Origin: Acetobacteraceae bacterium
Lineage (GTDB): Bacteria > Pseudomonadota > Alphaproteobacteria > Acetobacterales > Acetobacteraceae
DNA length: 64,000 bases
Reading direction: 5' to 3'
Assembly: GCA_947455205.1 (NCBI GenBank)
Contig: CANGNF010000023.1
Location: 1-64,000, forward strand
Part shown: positions 45,302 through 54,456 of the stretch, piece after piece
Layout: the number at the start of each line of letters is the position of its first letter
Position numbering within the stretch: the stretch's first letter is position 1
Program-made: the position numbers and the translations under genes
The notes under the pieces: generated by a model
Told to the model about the DNA's origin: nothing
The model's database searches: none
Seen by the model: only the letters and a program-made list of their open reading frames with translations

Positions 45302-46222
45302 CTACCCCAGCCCGTTCAGCGCCCGCCAGTGCCGCGCCAGGTCGATGCGGCGCGGCACCCACACCGCGTCTTGGTGACGGCGCACATGTTCCAGCAGTTG
45401 TTCCAGCCCGCGCAGCCGGGCGGGGCGGCCGATCAGCCGCAGGTGCAGGCCGATGCTGAGCATCTTCGGCTGGGTCGCGCCCTCGCGCAGCAGCATGTCG
45501 AAGGCGCTGATGCAGTAGCGCGAAAAATCCTCCGGCTGGACGAAGCCCTGGCCGGGGGCGAAGCGCATGTCGTTGGTGTCGAAGGCGTAGGGCAGCACGA
45601 CGTGGGGCTTACCCTGCACGTCAACCAGGCGGGGCAGGTCGTCGTCATAGGCGTCGCTGTCGTACAGGAAGCCGCCTTCCTCCAGCAGCAGGCGGCGGGT
45701 GTTGACGCTGGCGGATGACTTGGTGTGCCAGCCCAGCGGGCGCTGGCCGCAGGCCTTCTCGATCGCCGCCACCGTGCCGGCGATGACGGCGCGTTCGTGG
45801 CTCTCCTCCATGCCGGCATGGCTTTCCCAGCGCCAGCCATGGGCGCTGATCTCATGCCCGCGCGCCAGCGGTTCGCTGGCCAGGATGGGCGTATTCGCCA
45901 CGGCGCGGCCGCAGCTGGAGAAGGTGGCCTTGACCCCGTAGGCGTCCAGCAAATCCAGCAGCCGCCACAGCCCGGCGCGGGCGCCGTAGTCGAACTGGCT
46001 TTCCATGCACAGGTCGGGGCTGCCCTGCATCAGCCGGCCGGTCTCGGGCATTAGCTCGTTGCGGTCATCGCCTGACAGCAGGGAGAACTCGGCGCCTTCC
46101 TCGACATTGACCACGAAGCTGATCGCCAGCCGCGCCTCGCCCGGCCAATGCGGCTGGGGCGGGCGGCCGGCATAGCCGACCAGGTCGCGGGTGGCTGGGG
46201 GCATGCCGCCGGGCAGGGTCAT
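45302..46222 (-). CDS. PuuE-like polysaccharide-deacetylase-fold hydrolase (allantoinase family)
   Basis: A 306-residue NodB-fold protein. The order DLVGYAGRPPQPHWPGEARLA, then FVVNVEEGAEFSLL, SQFDYGARAGLWRLL, GHEISAHGWRWESH and PKMLSIGLHLRLIGRPAR closely follows PuuE, the cofactor-independent allantoinase, rather than peptidoglycan deacetylases. It may therefore open a cyclic ureide such as allantoin. The exact substrate is not proven; related enzymes act on other amides. It faces the M20 gene across an 82-bp gap. Confidence 0.8.
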   Translation of the reverse strand: MTLPGGMPPATRDLVGYAGRPPQPHWPGEARLAISFVVNVEEGAEFSLLSGDDRNELMPETGRLMQGSPDLCMESQFDYGARAGLWRLLDLLDAYGVKATFSSCGRAVANTPILASEPLARGHEISAHGWRWESHAGMEESHERAVIAGTVAAIEKACGQRPLGWHTKSSASVNTRRLLLEEGGFLYDSDAYDDDLPRLVDVQGKPHVVLPYAFDTNDMRFAPGQGFVQPEDFSRYCISAFDMLLREGATQPKMLSIGLHLRLIGRPARLRGLEQLLEHVRRHQDAVWVPRRIDLARHWRALNGLG

Positions 46223-46304
46223 CGGGCGTCTCCATTTTCGCGCCGGCGCAGCGTGGCATCCCGCGTGCCATGGTGCCAGGATGGGGCACGACGGAGGGAC
46301 AACC

Positions 46305-47699
46305 ATGACCGGATCGCGTGAGGGCGCCATCGCCCGCGCCCATGCCTGCTACGATGATGGTCGCTACCTGGCGGCACTGCGCGATCTGGTGGCAGTGCCG
46401 ACCGAGAGCCAGATGCCGGAGCGCCGGCCGGACCTGTATCGTTACTGCCAGCAGACGCTGCCGCCGATGCTGGCGCCCATGGGCTTCACCTGCGAGACGC
46501 TGGACAACCCGGATACCCGCCACGGCCCGGTGCTGCTGGCCACCCGGCAGGAAGGCGCGGCGCTGCCGACCATCCTCATCTACGGCCATGGCGACGTGGT
46601 GCGCGGCCTGAAGCCGCAATGGACTGAGGGGCGCGACCCCTGGGATGTCAGGGTCGAGGGCGACAAGTGGTACGGCCGCGGCACCGTGGACAACAAGGGC
46701 CAGCACCTGATCGCGCTGGAAGCGCTGCGCGCCACGCTGGCGGAGCGCGGCAAGCTCGGCTTCAACGTCAAGTTCTTCATCGAGACCGGCGAGGAGGTCG
46801 GCTCCCCCGGCCTGCTGGATTTCCTGGAGATGCATCGGGACAAGTGCGCGGCCGATGTCTTCATCGCGCTGGACGGTCCGCGGCAGACCACCTTCATGCC
46901 GGAGATGACGCTGGGCGCGCGTGGCGGCTACGCCTTCGACCTGGTGGTGGACTACCGCAAGGAGGAGCACCACTCCGGCCACTGGGGTGGCGTGCTGGAT
47001 GACCCGGGCTTCGTGCTGGCGCACGCGCTGGCCAGCATCGTGACCCCGCGCGGCGCCATACTGGTGGATGGCTGGCTGCCCAAGGCGGTGCCGGCCAGCG
47101 TGACCGAGGCGATCGACGCCCTGGTCTTCGAGGAAATCCCCGGCACGCCAGAGGGCAGTCCGGATTGGGGTGAGCCTGGCGTCTCCAAGGCGCAGCGCAT
47201 CTATGGCGGCACCGGCGTCATCGTGCTGGCCAGCGTCTGCGGCCACCCTGACGCGCCGACCAACGCCGTGCAGGGCAGCGCGCGGGCCAGGTTGCAGGTG
47301 CGCCACACCGTGGACGTGCCGGCCGAGAGCATCGTGCCGAACCTGCGGAAGCACCTGGATGCGCGCGGCTTCCAGATGGTGCGGATCGAGGAGAAGATGA
47401 CGCGCGGCATGTTCCCCGCCAGCCGCACCAACCCGGACGACCCCTGGGTGAAGGCGGTGGCGCGCAGCATGGCGCGCACCGCGAACCGCACGCCCAACAT
47501 CGTGCCGAACAGCAGCGGCAGCTCGCCCTCCGGCCTGTTCCTGGACGTGCTGGGCACGCCGGCGATCTGGATTCCCAACAGCTACCCCGGCTGCAACCAG
47601 CACGGTCCGGACGAGCACGCGCTGGCGCCGCTGCTGCGGGAAGGCCTGGGCATCATGGCGGGGCTGTGGTGGGACATCGGCGAGCGGGGCGGGCCGTGA
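46305..47699 (+). CDS. M20 family metallopeptidase/amidohydrolase (ArgE/DapE type)
   Basis: A 464-residue binuclear zinc hydrolase. Metal-ligand blocks are IYGHGDVV, GRGTVDNKGQ (bridging Asp), ETGEEVGSPGL (catalytic Glu and ligand), and a C-terminal YPGCNQHGPDEH. ATG 46305 has a strong GGAGGGA site. The substrate is unknown: N-acyl amino acids, carbamoyl amino acids or dipeptides are possible. Its stop overlaps the GTG of the Bug receptor, implying that the receptor may bring in its substrate. Confidence 0.88.
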   Translation: MTGSREGAIARAHACYDDGRYLAALRDLVAVPTESQMPERRPDLYRYCQQTLPPMLAPMGFTCETLDNPDTRHGPVLLATRQEGAALPTILIYGHGDVVRGLKPQWTEGRDPWDVRVEGDKWYGRGTVDNKGQHLIALEALRATLAERGKLGFNVKFFIETGEEVGSPGLLDFLEMHRDKCAADVFIALDGPRQTTFMPEMTLGARGGYAFDLVVDYRKEEHHSGHWGGVLDDPGFVLAHALASIVTPRGAILVDGWLPKAVPASVTEAIDALVFEEIPGTPEGSPDWGEPGVSKAQRIYGGTGVIVLASVCGHPDAPTNAVQGSARARLQVRHTVDVPAESIVPNLRKHLDARGFQMVRIEEKMTRGMFPASRTNPDDPWVKAVARSMARTANRTPNIVPNSSGSSPSGLFLDVLGTPAIWIPNSYPGCNQHGPDEHALAPLLREGLGIMAGLWWDIGERGGP

Positions 47700-48646
47700 T
47701 CCCGCGCCGGGCGCTGCTCGGCGCCACGCTGGCGGCGCCTGCGCTGGCGCAGGATGGGTTCCCGAACCGCCCGGTGCGCCTGGTGGTGGCCTACAGCGCC
47801 GGCGGCGTGGCCGATACCTGCTGCCGGATCCTGCAGCAGAAGGTCGGCGAGGCGCTGGGCCAGCCGCTGATCATCGAGAACCGCACCGGCGCCTCCGGCG
47901 CGCTGGGCGGGGCGCATGTGGCGCAGAGCCCGCCGGATGGCTACACGCTGCTGGTGGAAGGCGTCACCAGCATCACCCTGCCGGCCGCCAGCAAGGGCCT
48001 GCCGCTGGACTACAGCGCGCTGGTGCCGGTCACGCAGATCACCCAGGCGCCCTACGTGCTGGGCGTGCGGCGCGACTTCCCGGCCGAGGACCTGCGCGGC
48101 TTCCTGGCCGAAGCGCGGCGGCGGCCCGGCGAGGTCACCTTCGGCACGCCGGGCATTGCCCATATCGGCCACCTGATGGGCGAGCTGATGCAGCATTTGG
48201 CCGGGGTGCGGCTGGAACACATCCCTTATCGGGGCGGAGCGGATGCGGCCCGCGACCTGATCGGCCAGCGGATCGACGCCGCCATCATCAGCGAGAGCAG
48301 CCTGCAGCCGGCCTTCGCCAAGGGGGCGCGCCCCTTCGGCGTGACCGGGGCGCGGCGCCGGCCCAACCTGCCGGGCACCCCCGCCATCGGCGAGCTGCTG
48401 CCGGGCTACGACCTTTCGACCCGGATGGTGATCTTCGCCCCCGCCGGCACGCCGGCGCCCATCGTGGAGCGGCTGGGCGCCGCCTTCCGCCACGCCACCA
48501 GCGACGCCACGGTGCGCGCCAGGCTGGACCAGACCGGCAATGACGCCGTGGTTTCCTCCGCCGCCGAGGCCGCCGCCCTGGTGGCGCGGGACCGGGTGAC
48601 GCTGACCCAGCTGATCCGCCAGGCCGGGCTGTTGGCAAGCGGCTGA
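47696..48646 (+). CDS. Bug/TTT-family periplasmic solute receptor
   Basis: A 316-residue receptor starting at GTG 47696 (GTGA overlap with the M20 stop). The signal peptide contains twin arginines (IPRRALLGATLAAPALA). The Bug signatures are FPNRPVRLVVAYSAGGVADT, PLIIENRTGASG, PPDGYTLL and IPYRGGADAARDLIGQ. No TctA/TctB membrane components are near. The ligand is probably a carboxylate or amide related to the hydrolase next door. Confidence 0.92.
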   Translation: MIPRRALLGATLAAPALAQDGFPNRPVRLVVAYSAGGVADTCCRILQQKVGEALGQPLIIENRTGASGALGGAHVAQSPPDGYTLLVEGVTSITLPAASKGLPLDYSALVPVTQITQAPYVLGVRRDFPAEDLRGFLAEARRRPGEVTFGTPGIAHIGHLMGELMQHLAGVRLEHIPYRGGADAARDLIGQRIDAAIISESSLQPAFAKGARPFGVTGARRRPNLPGTPAIGELLPGYDLSTRMVIFAPAGTPAPIVERLGAAFRHATSDATVRARLDQTGNDAVVSSAAEAAALVARDRVTLTQLIRQAGLLASG

Positions 48647-48687
48647 AGCCGGTTGATATTGCCGGCAACTCCCAGGGGAAACGCACC

Positions 48688-49866
48688 ATGTCCAAGCCGC
48701 GCGGCCGCCAGTTCTTCGCCAATCCCGGCCCGACCAACATCCCGGATTCGGTGCTGCACGCGCAGGCGCATGTCACCATCGACTTCAACGACCCCGCCTT
48801 CCTGGAGGTCTACGACCGCGTCGTGCTGGGCGTGAAGCAGGTGCTGAAGACGCAGTCGGAGGTGTTCTTCTACACCGCCTCCGGCCACGGCGCCTGGGAG
48901 GGCGCGCTGGTCAACCTGTTCTCGCAGGGCGACGCGCTGCTGGTGATCGAGACCGGCTATTTCTCGGAAGGCTGGTCGCACATGGCGGCCGACCTGGGGC
49001 TGAAGCCCGAGAAGCTGACCGCCGACTGGCGCCTGGGCGTGGACCTGGCGGTGCTGGAAGCCCGGCTGCGCGCCGATACCGGCCATGCGCTGAAGGGCCT
49101 CTGCGTGGTGCACAACGAGACGGCGACCGGCATGTCGCTGCCGGTGCAGGACGTGCGGAAGATCCTCGACCGCACCGGCCACCCGGCGCTGCTGCTGGTG
49201 GACACCATCTCCTCGCTCGGCAGCTTCGACTTCCGCATGGATGAATGGGGCGTGGATTGCGCCGTGGGTGGCAGCCAGAAGGGGCTGATGCTGCCGACCG
49301 GCATGAGTTTTACGGGCGTTTCCGCCAAGGGCATGGCGGCGCATGCGACCAGCACCTTCCCCAAGCACTACCTCAGCTGGACGCAGATGATCGCGCGCCG
49401 GCACCGCAGCTTCGTCGGCACCGTGCCGACCAGCTACTTCTACGGCATGCAGGAATCGCTGCGGCTGCTGCTGGAGGAGGAGGGGCTGGACAACGTCTTC
49501 GCCCGCCATGCCCGGCTGGCCGAGGCGGTGCGCCGCTGCGTGCGGCACTGGTCCGGCAACAACGGCCCGCAGCTGTTCTGCCAGAACGCCGACCGCTTCT
49601 CGGACAGCGTGACCGCCGTGCTGGTGCCGGAAGGGCATGACGCCAACACGCTGCGCAGCATCGCGCTGGGCCGGTTCAACGTGTCGCTCGGCGGCGGGCT
49701 GGGCGCGCTGAACGGCCGCGTCTTCCGCATCGGCCACCTGGGCGACCTGAACGAGCCGATGATCCTCGGCACGCTCAGCACGGTGGAGTTGGCGATGCAG
49801 GTGGCGAAGATGCCGCACAACCCCGGCGGCGTGGCGGCGGCAATCGCCTATCTCGCCGAGGGCTGA
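48688..49866 (+). CDS. Class V aminotransferase (alanine/serine-glyoxylate type)
   Basis: A 392-residue PLP enzyme. Family start FFANPGPTNIPDSVL, ASGHGAWEGALVNL, LLVDTISSLGSFDF and the PLP lysine K198 in GGSQKGLMLPTGMS match the alanine-glyoxylate/serine-glyoxylate/PucG group. Given the nearby PuuE-like gene, an (S)-ureidoglycine-glyoxylate aminotransferase role is possible but unproven. Its stop shares a base with the biotin carboxylase ATG (TGATG). Confidence 0.88.
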   Translation: MSKPRGRQFFANPGPTNIPDSVLHAQAHVTIDFNDPAFLEVYDRVVLGVKQVLKTQSEVFFYTASGHGAWEGALVNLFSQGDALLVIETGYFSEGWSHMAADLGLKPEKLTADWRLGVDLAVLEARLRADTGHALKGLCVVHNETATGMSLPVQDVRKILDRTGHPALLLVDTISSLGSFDFRMDEWGVDCAVGGSQKGLMLPTGMSFTGVSAKGMAAHATSTFPKHYLSWTQMIARRHRSFVGTVPTSYFYGMQESLRLLLEEEGLDNVFARHARLAEAVRRCVRHWSGNNGPQLFCQNADRFSDSVTAVLVPEGHDANTLRSIALGRFNVSLGGGLGALNGRVFRIGHLGDLNEPMILGTLSTVELAMQVAKMPHNPGGVAAAIAYLAEG

Positions 49867-51191
49867 TGTTCGCCAAGGTCCTGGTCGCCAACCGCGGTGC
49901 GGTGGCGGCGCGGGTGATCCGGGCGCTGCGTGGCCTGGGCGTGCGCAGCGTGGCGGTCTACTCGGAAGCCGATGCCGGCGCGCCCTACCTGGCCGAGGCC
50001 GATGAGGCGCATGCCATCGGGCCGGCGCCGGCGCGCGACAGCTACCTGAACCAGGACCGGCTGCTGCAGGTGGCGGCGCTGGCGGGCGCCGACGCGGTGC
50101 ATCCTGGCTACGGCTTCCTGTCGGAGAATGCCGGCTTCGCGCGGCGGGTGGAGGCGGCAGGGCTGACCTTCATCGGGCCGTCGCCGCGCTGGATCGAGGC
50201 GATGGGCGAGAAGACCAGCGCCCGCGCGTTGATGGCCAGCCACGGCATGCCCATGGCCGCCGGTTCCGGGCTGCTGGGCGCCGAGGATGCCGCGGCGGAG
50301 GCGGCGCGCATCGGCTACCCCGTGCTGGTCAAGCCGGCGGCGGGCGGTGGTGGCATCGGCATGCTGGCGGCGGCGGATGAGGCCGCACTGCTGGCGGCGG
50401 TGGAGCGCAGCCGCGCCATGGCCACGCGCAGCTTCGCCAGCACCCAGGTCTATCTGGAAAAGCTGGTGCTGCGGCCGCGCCATGTGGAGTTCCAGATGCT
50501 GGGCGACCGGCACGGCCAGATGCGCCACCTGTTCGAGCGCGATTGCAGCGTGCAGCGCCGGCACCAGAAGGTGATCGAGGAAAGCCCCGCGCCCGGCGTG
50601 GATGCCACGCCGATGGCTGAGCGCGCGGCGACCATTCTGGCGCAGCTGGGCTACGACAATATCGGCACGGTGGAGATGCTGCTGGGCGCGGATGGCGCCT
50701 TCAGCTTCCTGGAGATGAACACCCGCCTGCAGGTGGAGCACGCGGTGACCGAGATGGTGACCGGCGTGGACCTGGTGGCGGCGATGATCCGCCTGGCCGC
50801 CGGCGCGCGGCTGGAGGATGTGCTGCCCGCCGAGATCACGGTGCAGGGCCATGCCATCGAGGCGCGGGTCTATGCCGAGGACCCCGTGCGCTTCCTGCCC
50901 TCGCCCGGGCCGCTGACGCGCTTCCGCCCGCCTGCCGCAAGCGCCACGCTGCGGGTGGAGACCGGCTACCGCGAGGGCATGGTGGTGACGCCGCACTACG
51001 ACCCGCTGCTGGCCAAGGTCATCGCCCATGCGCCGACCCGCGACGGCGCCATCGCCGCGCTGGGCGAGGCGCTGGCGGGGTTCGAGGTCCAGGGCCTCAA
51101 ATGCAACATCGCCTTCATCCAGCGTGTGCTGGCCAGCGACGCCTTCCGCGCCGGCCGGGTCCACACCGGGTTGGCGCAGGAACTACCTTAG
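49866..51191 (+). CDS. Biotin carboxylase subunit (AccC-like)
   Basis: A 441-residue ATP-grasp enzyme that carboxylates biotin using bicarbonate. It has KVLVANRGAVAARVIRA at the N-terminus, glycine-rich KPAAGGGGIGM, FERDCSVQRRHQKVIEESP, and the metal/catalytic block LEMNTRLQVEHAVTEM. It is an accessory paralogue rather than the main AccC: it lies beside a free biotin domain and an aminotransferase, and no carboxyltransferase is in reach. Confidence 0.9.
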   Translation: MFAKVLVANRGAVAARVIRALRGLGVRSVAVYSEADAGAPYLAEADEAHAIGPAPARDSYLNQDRLLQVAALAGADAVHPGYGFLSENAGFARRVEAAGLTFIGPSPRWIEAMGEKTSARALMASHGMPMAAGSGLLGAEDAAAEAARIGYPVLVKPAAGGGGIGMLAAADEAALLAAVERSRAMATRSFASTQVYLEKLVLRPRHVEFQMLGDRHGQMRHLFERDCSVQRRHQKVIEESPAPGVDATPMAERAATILAQLGYDNIGTVEMLLGADGAFSFLEMNTRLQVEHAVTEMVTGVDLVAAMIRLAAGARLEDVLPAEITVQGHAIEARVYAEDPVRFLPSPGPLTRFRPPAASATLRVETGYREGMVVTPHYDPLLAKVIAHAPTRDGAIAALGEALAGFEVQGLKCNIAFIQRVLASDAFRAGRVHTGLAQELP

Positions 51192-51204
51192 GGGGAACGC
51201 GGCC

Positions 51205-51426
51205 ATGGCCGACCAGCAGATAAAATCCGAGATCAGCGGCAATGTCTGGAAGATCCTCAAGGCACCGGGCGACCCGGTGGCCGAGGAGGAGGCGGTGATG
51301 ATCCTGGAATCCATGAAGATGGAGATCCCGGTCATGGCGCCGCGCGACGGCGTCGTCGCCAGCATCACCGTGGCGGAGGGCGAGACCGTGGCCGAGGACC
51401 AGGTCCTCGCCACGCTGCGCGGGTAG
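51205..51426 (+). CDS. Free-standing biotinyl domain (BCCP-like)
   Basis: A 73-residue protein that is nearly only a biotinyl domain: the biotin-accepting lysine is K38 in LESMKMEIPV, and the hammerhead glycine block is PRDGVVASI. It starts 13 bp after the biotin carboxylase with an AGGGGG site. It lacks the N-terminal Pro/Ala arm of AccB. It ends one base before the stop of the convergent Bug gene. Confidence 0.9.
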   Translation: MADQQIKSEISGNVWKILKAPGDPVAEEEAVMILESMKMEIPVMAPRDGVVASITVAEGETVAEDQVLATLRG

Positions 51427-52371
51427 TTACTCCGGCTTCAAATCCACCTGGCGCACCAGGCGGCCATACTTCTCGTATTCGGCGCGCAGGTAGGTGGCGA
51501 ACTCCTCGGCGCTGCCGGGGGCGGGGTCGCTGCCCTGCTGGCGCAGCTGCGCCGCCACCTCCGGCTGGCGCAGCACCTCGCCGATGGCGGCGTTGAGCCG
51601 CGCCAGCACCGGCTGCGGCGTGCGCGCCGGCGCCAGCACGCCCAGCCAGGCGTCGGAGGCATAGCCGGGCACGGTTTCCGCTATCGTCGGCACGCCGGGC
51701 AATATCGGCGTCGGCGCGCTGGCAGCGGTGGCCAGCACGATGGCGCGGCCGCCTTCGATATGGCCGCGCGCGGCGACGATGGTCGTCATCACCATGGCGA
51801 TCTGGCCGCCGACCAGGTCGGTCATCGCCGGGCCCTCGCCGCGATACGGCACATGGGTCAGACGGACATTGGCCATCAGGTTCAGCAACTCGATCGCCAG
51901 GTGGTTGGTGCTGCCGGTGCCGGAAGACCCGACCGCAAGCTCGCCCGGCTTGTCCCGTGCCAGGGCCAGCATCGCCGCCATGGTTTTCGCCGGCTGCGCG
52001 GCGTTGGCCACCAGCACCAGCGGGTTGCGCACCGCCAGCGTCACCGGCGCCAGGTCGGCCAGGGGGTCATAGGGCGTGCGCATGATGTGCGGGTTCACCA
52101 CCAGGGCGCCCAGCGCGCTCAGCACGATGGTCGTGCCATCCGGCGCCGCCTTGGCCACCGCGTCCACGCCGATCATGCCGTTGCCGCCGGGCCGGTTCTC
52201 CGCCACCACCGGCACGCCCAGCAGCGGCGGCAGGTGCCGCGCGATGGTGCAAGCGGTGTTGTCCGCGGCGCCACCCGGCGCGAAGGGAATGATCAGCCGG
52301 ATCGCCCGGTCCTGCGCCCGCACCGCAGGCGCCGCCAGCAGCGACGCCGCCAGAATGGTCCTGCGCTTCAT
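51427..52371 (-). CDS. Bug/TTT-family periplasmic solute receptor
   Basis: A 314-residue receptor with signal peptide MKRRTILAASLLAAPAVRA and Bug blocks IRLIIPFAPGGAADNT, VVAENRPGGNGMIG, HVPYRGEGPAMTDLVGGQ. It is translationally coupled to the upstream CurA-like reductase (ATGA overlap). The ligand is unknown; no membrane components are in the window. Confidence 0.92.
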   Translation of the reverse strand: MKRRTILAASLLAAPAVRAQDRAIRLIIPFAPGGAADNTACTIARHLPPLLGVPVVAENRPGGNGMIGVDAVAKAAPDGTTIVLSALGALVVNPHIMRTPYDPLADLAPVTLAVRNPLVLVANAAQPAKTMAAMLALARDKPGELAVGSSGTGSTNHLAIELLNLMANVRLTHVPYRGEGPAMTDLVGGQIAMVMTTIVAARGHIEGGRAIVLATAASAPTPILPGVPTIAETVPGYASDAWLGVLAPARTPQPVLARLNAAIGEVLRQPEVAAQLRQQGSDPAPGSAEEFATYLRAEYEKYGRLVRQVDLKPE

Positions 52372-53381
52372 GCCGCTTCCCCCCAGGGCAGGCGCACCAC
52401 GCGCTTGCCGATATTGCCGCCCTCCAGCAGGCCGATCAGCGCTGATGGCGCCGTCTCCAGCCCCTCCGTCACCGTCTCCGGCGCCAGCAGCAACCCGTCG
52501 CGCCACCAGCCCAGCAGGTCCGTCCGCGCCTGTTCCCGCAGCGCCGGCGCCACATGGCCGATGCGGAAGCCGGTGAGCGTGACGCATTGGTCCAGCAGCT
52601 TCATCAGGTTGCCGAAGGGCAGGGGCTGCGTCGCGTTGTAGTGCGCCACCATGCCGCACAGCGCCACGCGCGCGCCGGGGTTCAGCGTGGGCAGCACCGC
52701 GTCCAGCACCGCGCCGCCGACATTCTCGAAGTTCACATCCACCCCGGCCGGCGCCGCCGCGCGCAGCCGCGCCGTCAGCTCCGGCGCGCGATGGTCCAGG
52801 CAGGCATGGAAGCCGAAGCGCTGCACCACCTCGGCGCATTTCTCCGCGCCGCCGGCAATGCCGATGACGCGGCAGCCCAGCAGCCGCGCGATCTGCCCGA
52901 CCGTGCTGCCCACCGCGCCACCGGCGGCGCTGACCACCACCGTCTCCCCCGCCTGCGGCCGGCCGAGCTGCACCAGGCCGTACCAGGCGGTCTCCCCGGA
53001 GGAACCCAGCAGGCCGAGATGCAGCGAGGCCGGCTGCACCGTGGCATCCAGCCGCCGCAGCCCGCCGGCGCCGGCCAGCGCGTAGTGCTGCCAGCCGAAA
53101 TCGCCCAGCGCGAGATCGCCCGCCTGCCAGGCATCGTCGCGGCTGGCCACCACCTCGGCCACGCCGCGGCCGACCATCACGCCGCCCTCGCGCAGTTCGG
53201 TCGGGTAGCCCTGGACGCCCAGCATCATCCGGCGCTGGTAGGGGTCTATCGACAGGAAGCGGTTCCGCAGCAGCACCTGGCCTGGTGCAGGCTCAGGCAC
53301 CGCGGCCTCCGCCATGGCGAAGCAATCCTCGGTCAGCCGGCCTTCCGGCCTGCGGCTGTACAGCACCTGCCGATTGCGCAT
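52368..53381 (-). CDS. NADP-dependent MDR oxidoreductase (CurA / leukotriene B4 dehydrogenase type)
   Basis: A 337-residue medium-chain reductase without zinc ligands. FLSIDPYQRRMMLGVQGYP, GSSGETAWYGLVQLG and the nucleotide site VVVSAAGGAVGSTVGQIA are signatures of double-bond reductases such as curcumin reductase CurA and PTGR1. It probably reduces an alpha,beta-unsaturated carbonyl. It is followed by a Bug receptor in the same operon and is divergent from another Bug gene by 85 bp. Confidence 0.9.
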   Translation of the reverse strand: MRNRQVLYSRRPEGRLTEDCFAMAEAAVPEPAPGQVLLRNRFLSIDPYQRRMMLGVQGYPTELREGGVMVGRGVAEVVASRDDAWQAGDLALGDFGWQHYALAGAGGLRRLDATVQPASLHLGLLGSSGETAWYGLVQLGRPQAGETVVVSAAGGAVGSTVGQIARLLGCRVIGIAGGAEKCAEVVQRFGFHACLDHRAPELTARLRAAAPAGVDVNFENVGGAVLDAVLPTLNPGARVALCGMVAHYNATQPLPFGNLMKLLDQCVTLTGFRIGHVAPALREQARTDLLGWWRDGLLLAPETVTEGLETAPSALIGLLEGGNIGKRVVRLPWGEAA

Positions 53382-53403
53382 CCGCTTCCATCCCCGTGCC
53401 GTC

Positions 53404-53431
53404 TTGCGGCGCGCCCAGACTGGCCTAGGAT
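53404..53431 (+). promoter_or_regulatory. Candidate sigma-70-like promoter for the Bug gene at 53467
   Basis: TTGCGG (53404-53409) and TAGGAT (53426-53431) are separated by 16 bases, with the ATG 35 bases downstream. Match to consensus is moderate (3-4 of 6 each). It lies in the 85-bp divergent gap. Confidence 0.3.
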
Positions 53432-53466
53432 TGCGCGCAAGAACAGAGATCGGGACGTCCCCCCTC

Positions 53467-54429
53467 ATGCGCCGGCCACTTGCCGCCCTGTTGTGCTGCG
53501 CGCTGGCGCTGCTGCCCGCGCTGGCGCATGCCGCCTATCCGGAACGGCCCATCCGCTTCATCGTCGGCTTCGCCGCAGGCGGCACCAGCGACATCGTCGC
53601 CCGCCGCGTGGCGCTGGAACTGGCGGCGCTGCTCGGCCAGCCGGTGCCGGTGGAGAACCGCGTCGGCGCCGGCGGCAACGTCGCGTTCGAGGCTGCTTCC
53701 CGGGCCGAGCCGGATGGCTACACCATCACCTTCGCCTCGCCCGCCTTCGTGGTGAACCCGGCGCTGTACGGCGACCGCATCCGCTGGCAGCAATCCGACC
53801 TGGCGCCGATCATCCTGCTCGGCTTTACCCCCATCGCCATCATCGTCCGCCCGGAATCGCCGGCGCATTCGCTGGCGGACCTGGTTGCCCTGGCGCGCGG
53901 CCAGCAACGCCCGCTGCTGGCCGGCATCTCCGGCAGCGGCACCTCCTCACACCTGGCCAACATCCTGCTGCAGCAGGCCACGCGGCTGCGGTTCGAGAAC
54001 GTCTCCTACACCGGCGGCAGCGCGCCCTTCCTGGACCTGATGGCCGGGCGGCTGGACCTGATGACCTTCCCGGCGCCGGAGATGGTTTCCTACCTGGAAG
54101 CCGGGCGCATCCGCATTCTGGCGCTGACCGAACGCAGCGGCGCTGCGGCGTTTCGCGGCCTGCCGACCGTGACGGAAGCCGGGCTGCCCGATGCGGCGAT
54201 GAGTACCTGGTACGGCCTGCTGGCGCCACGCCGCACCCCGCCGGAAGCGCTGGCGCGGCTGCACGCCGCCGCCGCCGAGATGCTGGCCCGCCCGGAATCG
54301 CGTGCCCGGCTGAACGAGCTGGGCATGGACCTGGCTGGTGGCTCGCCCGCCGACTTCACCACCTTCCTCAACCGGGAAACCGCGCGCTGGCAGCGCGTGA
54401 TCGCCGAAACCGGCACCCGGGTTGAATAG
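53467..54429 (+). CDS. Bug/TTT-family periplasmic solute receptor
   Basis: A 320-residue receptor with a Sec signal peptide (MRRPLAALLCCALALLPALAHA) and family blocks ERPIRFIVGFAAGGTSDIVA, VPVENRVGAGGN, EPDGYTITF and YTGGSAPFLDLMAGRLDLM. It is the first gene of a plus-strand series with the CMD protein, dehydrogenase, flavin oxidoreductase, MBL hydrolase and a second Bug gene, so it probably imports the substrate of that pathway. Confidence 0.92.
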   Translation: MRRPLAALLCCALALLPALAHAAYPERPIRFIVGFAAGGTSDIVARRVALELAALLGQPVPVENRVGAGGNVAFEAASRAEPDGYTITFASPAFVVNPALYGDRIRWQQSDLAPIILLGFTPIAIIVRPESPAHSLADLVALARGQQRPLLAGISGSGTSSHLANILLQQATRLRFENVSYTGGSAPFLDLMAGRLDLMTFPAPEMVSYLEAGRIRILALTERSGAAAFRGLPTVTEAGLPDAAMSTWYGLLAPRRTPPEALARLHAAAAEMLARPESRARLNELGMDLAGGSPADFTTFLNRETARWQRVIAETGTRVE

Positions 54430-54456
54430 CCCTTACCCAACAACAGGAGCATCTCC

